Source: ZC4RG35 sp964571765 (GTDB taxonomy: Bacteria > Actinomycetota > Acidimicrobiia > Spongiisociales > ZC4RG35). From it: a stretch of DNA of 18,127 bases. Below are positions 12,564 to 18,127 of this stretch, one piece after another; position 1 is the stretch's first letter; every line of letters begins with the position of its first letter. The DNA lies in contig CAZNDH010000029.1 of NCBI GenBank assembly GCA_964571765.1, forward strand, positions 1 to 18,127, in the 5' to 3' direction. The notes beneath the pieces are model-generated. The model saw nothing but the letters and a program-made list of their open reading frames with translations, did not search any database and had not been told where the DNA came from. The position numbers were made by a program, and so were the translations under genes.

Positions 12564-13351
12564 TGACCGTTCTGACCCGACCCTTGCGCACCGTCGAGGC
12601 CGAGCTGATCGCCTACCGCCGTACCTGGCGGGGGACGGTGATCTCCAGCTTCGTCAATCCCATCTTCTTCCTCTCCTCGATGGGTCTCGTCCTCGGGAGC
12701 CTGGTCGACCGCGGGGGCAGTGACCTGGGGGTCCCATACATCACTTTCGTCGCCACCGGCCTCATGGCGGCCACCGCCATGCAGTCGGGCGCCGGGGAAG
12801 GGTCGTTCCCGGTCATGGCCGGCATCAAGTGGCGCAAAGAGTTCCACGCCACGATCACCACCCCGATGAGCCCTGCCGACATCATCTTGGGGAGGAGCCT
12901 GTGGGGAGTCATCCGCCTCACCTTCATCCTGGTGGTATTCACCGTGATCGCCGGGCTGTTCGGGGCCCTGCAACTTCGCACCGGTCTTCTCGCCATCCCA
13001 CCGGCGGTGCTGACCGGGATCGCCTTCACCACGGTGGTCACCGCCTTTACCACCACCCAGGACGACTCGACCAGCCTGACCACCTTGTTCCGGTTCGGGA
13101 TCACCCCACTCTTTCTCTTTTCCGGCACCTTCTTCCCCATCACCAACCTTCCCTTGGGGTTCCAGTACGTGGCCTACGCCACACCGTTGTTCCACGGGGT
13201 CGAGCTGGTCCGAAAGATCGCCATCCCCGGGGTGGGGGCGGGAACGGTCACTGCGATTCCGGTGTGGGTCCACCTCACCTACCTGGTGGTGATGGCAGTG
13301 GGAGGTCTCGTCCTGGCCGCCAGGCTCCTCGACCGGAGGCTTCGCCCGTGA
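12563..13351 (+). CDS. ABC-2 type permease, first of two
   Basis: 262 residues with about six membrane spans. NPIFFLSSMGLVLGSLV, then VPYITFVATGLMAATAMQ, KEFHATITTPMSPADIILG and the conserved block PLFLFSGTFFPI, followed by YATPLFHGVELVR, identify the ABC-2/NodJ family. It forms half of the export channel driven by the preceding ATPase. Its ATG overlaps the ATPase stop by one base, and its own TGA overlaps the GTG of the second permease (GTGA). It lacks any nucleotide-binding sequence. The close similarity of the C-terminal block with that of the next gene points to an old tandem duplication and a heterodimeric channel. Confidence 0.92.
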   Translation: MTVLTRPLRTVEAELIAYRRTWRGTVISSFVNPIFFLSSMGLVLGSLVDRGGSDLGVPYITFVATGLMAATAMQSGAGEGSFPVMAGIKWRKEFHATITTPMSPADIILGRSLWGVIRLTFILVVFTVIAGLFGALQLRTGLLAIPPAVLTGIAFTTVVTAFTTTQDDSTSLTTLFRFGITPLFLFSGTFFPITNLPLGFQYVAYATPLFHGVELVRKIAIPGVGAGTVTAIPVWVHLTYLVVMAVGGLVLAARLLDRRLRP

Positions 13352-14157
13352 GCGTCTCGGCACCCACCCGGATCACCCCTCGGGGGAGGATGAGTGAGTT
13401 CCGGGCCCAGCGGATCTTTGAGCGCAACTACCTGGTCTACCGACGGCTGTGGAAGATAGTCTTCAGCGGGTTCTTCGAGCCGGTCTTCTACCTGCTGTCG
13501 ATCGGTGTCGGCATCGCTGCCCTTGTCGGAGACATCACCCTGTCCAGTGGGCACGTCGTCACCTACACCGCTTTCGTCGCCCCGGCTCTGATGGCCACAT
13601 CGGCGATGAACGGCTCGGTGATGGAGACCACCTTCAACATCTTCTTCAAGCTGAAGTTCGGCAACATCTACGACGGGATGCTCACCACCCCTCTGCAGCC
13701 CCGCGACATTGCAATCGGCGAGATCGGGTGGGCGCTGCTGCGGGGGGCCTTGTACTCGACGGTTTTCCTCGGGGTCATGGCGGTGATGGGCATCACCGAG
13801 ACCTGGTGGGCCCTTCTCACCGTGCCCGGGGCGGTCCTCATCGGGTTCGCCTTCGGCTCAGTGGGGCTGGCCTGCTGCACCTGGATGCGCTCCTGGCAGG
13901 ACTTCGACCTGGTCACCCTGGCCACCATGCCGCTCTTCCTGTTCTCGGGGACCTTCTTCCCCATCGACCTCTACCCCCCCTTCCTCCAGGTCGTGGTTCG
14001 ATTCTCACCCCTCTACCACGGGGTCGAGCTGCTGCGCTCGCTCTCCCTGGGCATCCTCGACTGGACCATCATCGGCCACGTTGCCTTCCTCCTCGTCATG
14101 GGCATCACCGGGGCGGTGGTGGCCTCCCGTCGCCTCGACGGCCTCCTGAGGAAGTAG
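13348..14157 (+). CDS. ABC-2 type permease, second of two
   Basis: 269 residues, about six membrane spans. The frame is open far upstream, but GTG 13348 is set by GGAGG 8 nt before it and by the 4-nt overlap with the previous stop. An ATG at residue 15 (MSEFRAQRIFERN) is a weaker choice. SGFFEPVFYLLSIGVGIAAL, KFGNIYDGMLTTPLQPRDIA and PLFLFSGTFFPIDLYPPFLQ then SPLYHGVELLRSL mirror the first permease, so the two probably pair. CCTWMRSW in the fourth span region holds two adjacent Cys, not seen in the partner. The TAG stop shares its G with the GTG of the acetyltransferase gene. Confidence 0.92.
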   Translation: MSVSAPTRITPRGRMSEFRAQRIFERNYLVYRRLWKIVFSGFFEPVFYLLSIGVGIAALVGDITLSSGHVVTYTAFVAPALMATSAMNGSVMETTFNIFFKLKFGNIYDGMLTTPLQPRDIAIGEIGWALLRGALYSTVFLGVMAVMGITETWWALLTVPGAVLIGFAFGSVGLACCTWMRSWQDFDLVTLATMPLFLFSGTFFPIDLYPPFLQVVVRFSPLYHGVELLRSLSLGILDWTIIGHVAFLLVMGITGAVVASRRLDGLLRK

Positions 14158-14660
14158 TGACCTACCGGTCCCCGGACCCGGCGGGCCCCACCGACTCGAT
14201 CGTGATCACTGTCGACGATCCTGACGGGGAGGCCGCCCGGTTCTGCCTGGCCTCCTACTTCGCCGAGCTCGACACCCGGTTCGAGGGGGGCTTTGACGTG
14301 GCGGCGAGCCTCGATCCGGACGCCACGACCTTCGCCGAGCCGTCGGGCCTTTTCCTGGTGGCCAGGCTGCATGGAGACCCGGTGGGATGCAGCGCCCTCA
14401 AATTCGAGCCGCAGGGCCGGGGAATGGTCAAGCGGATGTGGGTCTCAGGCACGGTGCGGGGCATGGGGCTGGGACGCCGTCTGCTCGCCGAAACCGAGCA
14501 TCTCGCCCTGGCCCGGGGTATTCACACCCTCCGCCTCGAGACCAACCGGGCGCTCACCGAGGCGATCACCCTCTACCGATCGGCCGGGTTCGACGAAGTC
14601 GAGCCGTTCAACGACGAACCCTTCGCCCACCACTGGTTCGAGAAGACGCTCACTTGGTGA
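14157..14660 (+). CDS. GNAT-family N-acetyltransferase
   Basis: 167 residues. The GNAT fold is clear: GLFLVARLHGDPVGCSALKF (strands 2-4), KRMWVSGTVRGMGLGRRLL, which contains the acetyl-CoA pyrophosphate loop R-G-M-G-L-G-R-R, then TLRLETNRALTEAITLYRSAGF and the closing strand HHWFEKTL. It transfers an acetyl group from acetyl-CoA to an amine; the acceptor is unknown. GTG 14157 overlaps the permease stop by one base, with GAGGA 4 nt before it, so it is the fourth gene of the ABC operon. Coupling an acetyltransferase to an exporter could mean modification and export of the same compound; this is inference. Confidence 0.9.
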   Translation: MTYRSPDPAGPTDSIVITVDDPDGEAARFCLASYFAELDTRFEGGFDVAASLDPDATTFAEPSGLFLVARLHGDPVGCSALKFEPQGRGMVKRMWVSGTVRGMGLGRRLLAETEHLALARGIHTLRLETNRALTEAITLYRSAGFDEVEPFNDEPFAHHWFEKTLTW

Positions 14661-14699
14661 GCCATCTGTGCCCCTGCCGGGGGGGAAAGGCCCGGGCCC

Positions 14700-15215
14700 T
14701 CACCACTGCTCGCGGTGGACGACCTCATCGAAGGGCCGACGGGTGGGGTTTCTGATCACCTTGATAGGGCGGTCGGCGGGATAGCCGATCGAGATCAGGT
14801 AGGCGCAGAACCGGTCCTCGGGCAGACCGAGGATCCGACGGGCCATGTCCTGGTCGGCCACCGAGGCATGGCAGGTGCCCAAGCCGACGTCGGTGGCCAC
14901 CAGCATCATCGACATCACTGCATGGCCCACATCGAACCGTGCCGTCGCCCGCTCCTGCTCGGTTTGGAGCTCGGGGAGGATGAAGGCCACCGCGGCGGCG
15001 GCGTCGGCGACATGCCAGGCTCCACGCCACACCCCGGAGAGCTCACCGAGACGATCACGATCGGTGACAACCACGAAGTCCCAGGGTTGCCAGTTGCGCG
15101 AAGACGGGGCTCGGCGGCCTGCCTCGAGAATCCGGTCGAGGTCTCCGTCGGGAATTGGCCGATCGGTGAACTGCCTGACGTTCCGGCGTGATCTGATTAC
15201 GTCCCATGTCTCCAT
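14700..15215 (-). CDS. Nitroreductase-family protein
   Basis: 171 residues. METWDVIRSRRNVRQFTDRP gives the FMN-phosphate Arg residues, then RILEAGRRAPSSRNWQPWDF, VVVTDRDRL, the FDVGHAVMSMMLVATDVGLG helix, CHASVADQD and LISIGYPAD. These are standard for small FMN-dependent nitroreductases using NAD(P)H. A C-terminal RNPTRRPFDEVVHRE contains the Arg-rich tail found in full-length members, unlike the shorter paralogue at 11036. The ATG at 15215 has no SD and is preceded at 7 nt by TACAGT, indicating a leaderless start. Divergent from the PhzF-family gene with 58 bp between them. Substrate unknown. Confidence 0.9.
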   Translation of the reverse strand: METWDVIRSRRNVRQFTDRPIPDGDLDRILEAGRRAPSSRNWQPWDFVVVTDRDRLGELSGVWRGAWHVADAAAAVAFILPELQTEQERATARFDVGHAVMSMMLVATDVGLGTCHASVADQDMARRILGLPEDRFCAYLISIGYPADRPIKVIRNPTRRPFDEVVHREQW

Positions 15216-15222
15216 GGGAGCG

Positions 15223-15228
15223 ACTGTA
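15223..15228 (-). promoter_or_regulatory. -10 box for leaderless nitroreductase transcript
   Basis: TACAGT on the minus strand, 7 nt before ATG 15215; no SD between. Confidence 0.45.
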
Positions 15229-15260
15229 GGGGGTGCTACGCCCTGGCCAGTCGGGCCTAG

Positions 15261-15266
15261 TACGTT
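15261..15266 (+). promoter_or_regulatory. -10 box for leaderless PhzF-family transcript
   Basis: TACGTT, 7 nt before ATG 15274; no SD between. An overlapping TAGTAC begins 3 nt earlier. The opposing nitroreductase box lies about 32 bp away. Confidence 0.45.
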
Positions 15267-15273
15267 CGCCGCG

Positions 15274-16125
15274 ATGAAACGACGTTTCCGTCAACTCGAC
15301 GTCTTCGGGTCGACCGCTTTCTCCGGCAACCCACTGGCGGTTGTAGTAGACGGCGACGGTCTCACCACCGAGGAGATGCACACCTTCGCCAGGTGGGCCA
15401 ACCTCTCGGAGACCACCTTTCTACTCCCCCCTACCCTCCCCGACGCCGACTACCGAGCCCGCATCTTCACCCTGGCCGGCGAGCTGCCCTTCGCCGGGCA
15501 CCCCACTCTGGGGTCGGCCCGGGCCTGGCTCTCGGCGGGTGGCCGGCCGGCCGAGCCCGGAGTGATCGTGCAGGAGTGTGGCGTCGGGCTGGTGTCGGTC
15601 AGGGTCGAAGGTGACGAGCTGGCCTTCGCCGCACCCCAGATGACCAGGCAGGGCCCGGTCGAACCCGATCACCTGGCGAGGGTGGTTGCCGTCCTCGGCA
15701 TCGAGTCCTCCGAAGTGGTGGACGCGGCGTGGATCGACAATGGACCGGGGTGGGTCGGCATCCTCCTCGGCGATGCCGCACGAGTCCTCTCACTGAACCC
15801 CGACATCCACGGTGATCACAGCACCGATAGCCTTGACATCGGGGTGATCGGCCCCTGCCCGCCGGGAAGCGAGGCCGCCTTCGAGGTCCGTGCCTTCTTC
15901 ACCACCGGCCCCGGCGAGCTCCGCGAGGACCCGGTCACCGGAAGCCTCAACGCCTCGGCGGCACAATGGCTGATCGCAGACGGCCGGGCGAAGCCCCCCT
16001 ACCGTGTGAGCCAGGGGACCAGGCTGGGGCGGTCGGGGCGGGTTTCGATCTCTCTCGACGACGTGGGCACGGTGTGGGTTGGGGGCCGCGCCTCGGTGGA
16101 CATCGAAGGGCATGTCGCGATCTGA
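15274..16125 (+). CDS. PhzF-family isomerase/epimerase-like protein
   Basis: 283 residues, typical length for the diaminopimelate-epimerase-like PhzF fold. Signature residues are visible: DVFGSTAFSGNPLAVV, catalytic Glu46 (NLSETTFL), His76 (ELPFAGHPTLGSA) and Asp219 (REDPVTGSLNA). Family members isomerise small hydrophobic or aromatic acids; PhzF itself acts in phenazine synthesis, but most homologues have no known substrate and there are no phenazine genes here. Cytoplasmic, no signal peptide. The ATG has no SD and follows a TACGTT box by 7 nt. The gene is 38 nt upstream of hutU on the same strand; hutU has its own TAGGCT box, so co-transcription is possible but not required. Confidence 0.92.
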   Translation: MKRRFRQLDVFGSTAFSGNPLAVVVDGDGLTTEEMHTFARWANLSETTFLLPPTLPDADYRARIFTLAGELPFAGHPTLGSARAWLSAGGRPAEPGVIVQECGVGLVSVRVEGDELAFAAPQMTRQGPVEPDHLARVVAVLGIESSEVVDAAWIDNGPGWVGILLGDAARVLSLNPDIHGDHSTDSLDIGVIGPCPPGSEAAFEVRAFFTTGPGELREDPVTGSLNASAAQWLIADGRAKPPYRVSQGTRLGRSGRVSISLDDVGTVWVGGRASVDIEGHVAI

Positions 16126-16147
16126 GCGGTGCCGGCTGCCTGCGTCG

Positions 16148-16153
16148 TAGGCT
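16148..16153 (+). promoter_or_regulatory. -10 box close to the hutU start
   Basis: TAGGCT, 10 nt before ATG 16164, with no SD. Spacing is slightly longer than at the other leaderless-looking starts, which would leave a leader of 0-4 nt. Confidence 0.35.
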
Positions 16154-16163
16154 CCCATCCACG

Positions 16164-17828
16164 ATGCTCGACCTGACCTTCCCGATTCACGCCCCGACAG
16201 GCTCCGCGCTCCACACCCGGGGGTGGCTCCAGGAGGCGGCGCTGCGCTGCCTTCTCAACAACCTCGACCCCGACGTCGCCGAGGATCCGGAGAACCTGGT
16301 CGTATATGGCGGCCGGGGTAAGGCAGCCCGCAACCATGATTGCCTGCGTGGGATAGTCGAAACCCTGGAGCGCCTCGATGGCGACGAGACCCTCCTCGTC
16401 CAGTCGGGCAAGCCGGTGGGCGTATTCCGCACTCACGAGATGGCCCCTCGCGTGCTGATCGCCAACAGCCTCCTGGTTCCCCGGTGGGCTACCTGGGACC
16501 ACTTCTGGGAGCTGGAGGCTGCCGGGCTCACCATGTACGGGCAGATGACCGCCGGGTCGTGGATCTACATCGGAACCCAGGGGATCCTCCAGGGCACCTA
16601 CCAGACCTTTGCCGCCATCGCCGACAAGAGGTTCGGGGGGACCCTGGCGGGAACCATCACCCTCACCGCCGGTCTCGGGGGGATGGGGGGCGCCCAGCCG
16701 CTGGCCATCACCATGAACGGCGGGGTCGCCCTTTGTGTCGAGGTCGACCCTCATCGCATCAGGAGGAGGTTGGACACCGGGTACCTCGACGTCCAGGCCG
16801 GATCGATCGAGGAGGCCATCGACCTGGCCCTGAGCGCCCGACGGGAGCGAAGGCCGCTGTCGATCGGTGTGGCAGGCAACGCCGCCGAAGTTTTCCCCCG
16901 GCTTCTCGAGATGGGGGTGGAGATAGACGTCGTCACCGACCAGACGTCGGCGCACGACCCCCTTCACGGATACATCCCATCCGGCTACCAACTCGACGAG
17001 GCGGCCGCACTTCGCGCCGACGACCCCAATGCCTACCTCAAGGCGGCCCGGGAGTCGATGGCCCTCCACTGCGAGGCCATGGTCGGGTTCCAGCAAGCAG
17101 GCGCCGAGGTCTTCGACTATGGCAACAATCTTCGTGGCGAAGCGATGACCGCTGGTTACCGCGATGCCTTCTCCTACCCGGGCTTCGTCCCTGCCTACAT
17201 ACGCGATCTGTTCTGCGAGGGATCCGGGCCGTTTCGATGGGTAGCCCTGAGCGGCGACCCCGCCGACATCGCGGCCACCGACCGTGCCCTGCTCGACCTG
17301 TTCCCCGACAACCTGGCGCTGGCCCGCTGGATGGAGATGGCCGGCGAGAAGGTCCGGTTCCAGGGGCTCCCGGCTCGCATCTGCTGGCTCTCCTACGGCG
17401 AACGTCACATCGCCGGGCTTCGCTTCAACGACATGGTCGCCTCGGGTGAGGTCGGCGCCCCGATCGTGATCGGGCGCGACCACCTCGATTCGGGCTCGGT
17501 TGCCTCCCCGTACCGGGAGACCGAGGACATGGCAGACGGATCCGATGCCATCGCCGACTGGCCCATCCTCAACGCCATGCTCAACGTCTCCTCGGGAGCC
17601 GCCTGGGTTGCAGTCCACCACGGTGGAGGTGTGGGGATGGGCAACTCGATCCACGGCGGCGCCCAGGTCGTGGCCGATGGCACCGCTCAGGGCGCCTTCC
17701 GGGTGGAACGAGTACTCACCAACGACCCCGGCACCGGGGTGATGCGCCATGCCGACGCCGGGTACCCCAGGGCGGTCCAGGTGGCCCGCGACCGAGGTCT
17801 CGACCTGCCGATGATTCCCCCGGACTGA
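16164..17828 (+). CDS. hutU: Urocanate hydratase
   Basis: 554 residues, full length for HutU. Conserved blocks include VVYGGRGKAARNHDC, SLLVPRWATWDHFWELEAAG, MTAGSWIYIGTQGILQGTY, TAGLGGMGGAQPLA (NAD-binding), VTDQTSAHDPLHGYIP, FDYGNNLRGEA and ARICWLSYGERH, with Cys407 at the position of the active-site Cys. NSIHGGAQVVADGT near the end is also typical. The enzyme uses tightly bound NAD+ to hydrate urocanate to imidazolonepropionate, step two of histidine breakdown, in the cytoplasm. No hutH, hutI or hutG is in the window. The ATG has no SD and a TAGGCT box 10 nt upstream. Two hairpins and a palindrome follow the stop. Confidence 0.96.
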   Translation: MLDLTFPIHAPTGSALHTRGWLQEAALRCLLNNLDPDVAEDPENLVVYGGRGKAARNHDCLRGIVETLERLDGDETLLVQSGKPVGVFRTHEMAPRVLIANSLLVPRWATWDHFWELEAAGLTMYGQMTAGSWIYIGTQGILQGTYQTFAAIADKRFGGTLAGTITLTAGLGGMGGAQPLAITMNGGVALCVEVDPHRIRRRLDTGYLDVQAGSIEEAIDLALSARRERRPLSIGVAGNAAEVFPRLLEMGVEIDVVTDQTSAHDPLHGYIPSGYQLDEAAALRADDPNAYLKAARESMALHCEAMVGFQQAGAEVFDYGNNLRGEAMTAGYRDAFSYPGFVPAYIRDLFCEGSGPFRWVALSGDPADIAATDRALLDLFPDNLALARWMEMAGEKVRFQGLPARICWLSYGERHIAGLRFNDMVASGEVGAPIVIGRDHLDSGSVASPYRETEDMADGSDAIADWPILNAMLNVSSGAAWVAVHHGGGVGMGNSIHGGAQVVADGTAQGAFRVERVLTNDPGTGVMRHADAGYPRAVQVARDRGLDLPMIPPD

Positions 17829-17834
17829 CCCGGG

Positions 17835-17875
17835 CGTGTGCACAGGGTGCCGCCTCGCGGACACCCGTGCACACG
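17835..17875. repeat. Hairpin unit 1 (GTGTGCAC arms)
   Basis: Outer arms CGTGTGCAC (17835-17843) and GTGCACACG (17867-17875), middle stem GGGTG/CACCC, inner stem CCGC/GCGG and a CTC loop: 18 paired bases with two single-A bulges (17844, 17861). It lies 7 nt after the hutU stop. No T run follows (GTAAGG), so it is not a classical intrinsic terminator, though it could end or protect the hutU mRNA. Confidence 0.7.
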
Positions 17876-17887
17876 TAAGGACCTGGA

Positions 17888-17926
17888 GTGTGCATAACCC
17901 GCCCTAGAGGGTCGCCTGGTGCACAC
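17888..17926. repeat. Hairpin unit 2 (same arms, different inside)
   Basis: Arms GTGTGCAT (17888-17895) and GTGCACAC (17919-17926), again with exactly 23 nt between them as in unit 1, but a different interior containing CCCT/AGGG. The equal spacing and shared arms make the two units a related pair whose starts are 52 bp apart. Confidence 0.6.
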
Positions 17927-17944
17927 GCTCACGATGCTGACGCG

Positions 17945-17975
17945 ACGTTGGGGGCCCATAACGGGCCCCCAACGT
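17945..17975. terminator. Perfect 13-bp inverted repeat, likely shared terminator
   Basis: ACGTTGGGGGCCC (17945-17957), loop ATAAC, GGGCCCCCAACGT (17963-17975). It lies between the convergent hutU and right-edge membrane-protein genes, so it could end transcription from both sides. No U tract follows in either direction, which is common for GC-rich actinobacterial hairpins. Confidence 0.6.
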
Positions 17976-17989
17976 GCTTGACGCTCGGA

Positions 17990-18127
17990 TCAGATGATCA
18001 GGATTGTCGCGAAGACGACCGCGAAAGCCAGCGCGATCACCGCCACCAGGGTGACGGTGACAACCCGTGCTGTCCATGCATGATCGACTCTGAACATCTG
18101 CCGGGCAAACATGCCCGCCGCCAGCGC
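17990..18127 (-). CDS. C-terminal end of a membrane protein (runs off window)
   Basis: The last 45 codons of a gene entering from the right edge, ending at TGA 17992-17990. Readable sequence: ALAAGMFARQMFRVDHAWTA followed by a strongly hydrophobic segment, VTVTLVAVIALAFAVVFATI, and LII at the C-terminus. This is one membrane span placed at the very end of the protein. An ATG at 18112 could instead start a very small one-span protein. No family can be named from so little. It converges on hutU with the 13-bp inverted repeat between them. Confidence 0.55.
   Translation of the reverse strand, partial: ALAAGMFARQMFRVDHAWTARVVTVTLVAVIALAFAVVFATILII

Noticed and set aside
12829..13347. N-terminal extension of the second ABC permease
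   Set aside because: The extension is an out-of-frame reading of the first permease; the SD and GTGA overlap fix the start at 13348.
14661..14699. Terminator between the GNAT and nitroreductase genes
   Set aside because: GC-rich partial palindromes (GGCCCGGGCC) are present, but there is no clear stem with proper loop and no T run beyond three bases.
15999..17864. 621-residue minus-strand frame opposite hutU
   Set aside because: Antisense shadow of a clear full-length urocanate hydratase; no recognisable motif.
17835..17975. Integron attC-like site or CRISPR-like repeat
   Set aside because: No attC core GTTRRRY pair, only two related units with different interiors, and no spacer pattern.

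Overview
High-GC DNA with the gene style of a free-living actinobacterium: GTG starts, overlapping stop/start codons, and several genes that lack a Shine-Dalgarno (SD) but carry a TANNNT box just before the start. I lean towards a deep-branching actinobacterial lineage such as Acidimicrobiia, but nothing here fixes the taxonomy. No rRNA, tRNA, CRISPR array, phage or intact insertion sequence was seen. Most of the window is ordinary metabolic and transport chromosome.

Left part (1-1976): start of a RibD/DHFR-fold reductase running off the left edge, a tiny Cys-pair protein, a ~400 bp stretch without an intact gene that holds a decayed HNH-nuclease tail, an unknown one-TM protein, and a divergent lipoprotein. 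Then chrA (chromate transporter family), convergent with a small PH-like-fold protein and a YdeI/OmdA protein.

Middle (4476-8802): an SRPBCC-ArsR pair divergent from a solitary clpP, with two 20-bp inverted repeats (GTGCAACC-N4-GGTTGCAC and a degenerate copy) between them, a likely ArsR operator pair. clpP converges on a six-TM class III nucleotide cyclase; the cyclase is divergent from an AzgA-type purine permease, whose stop codon shares a CTAG with that of azlD.

Centre-right (8799-14660): a minus-strand deoD-azlC-azlD operon (purine nucleoside phosphorylase plus branched-chain amino-acid exporter), divergent from a PaaI-type thioesterase and a nitroreductase. Next is a tightly overlapping operon of one ABC ATPase, two ABC-2 permeases and a GNAT acetyltransferase. 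It is preceded by a TTGACT-N19-TAGCCT promoter with a dyad in the long spacer, the layout of MerR-family promoters.

Right part (14700-18127): a second nitroreductase divergent from a PhzF-family protein, followed by hutU (urocanate hydratase) without hutH or hutI nearby. After hutU come two hairpins with the same GTGTGCAC/GTGCACAC arms and a 13-bp perfect inverted repeat, then the C-terminal end of a membrane protein entering from the right edge.

I saw no clear new multi-gene system. The best leads are the ArsR-type operator pair in front of an orphan clpP, the run of leaderless-looking starts, the paired hairpins after hutU, and the MerR-type promoter of the ABC operon.
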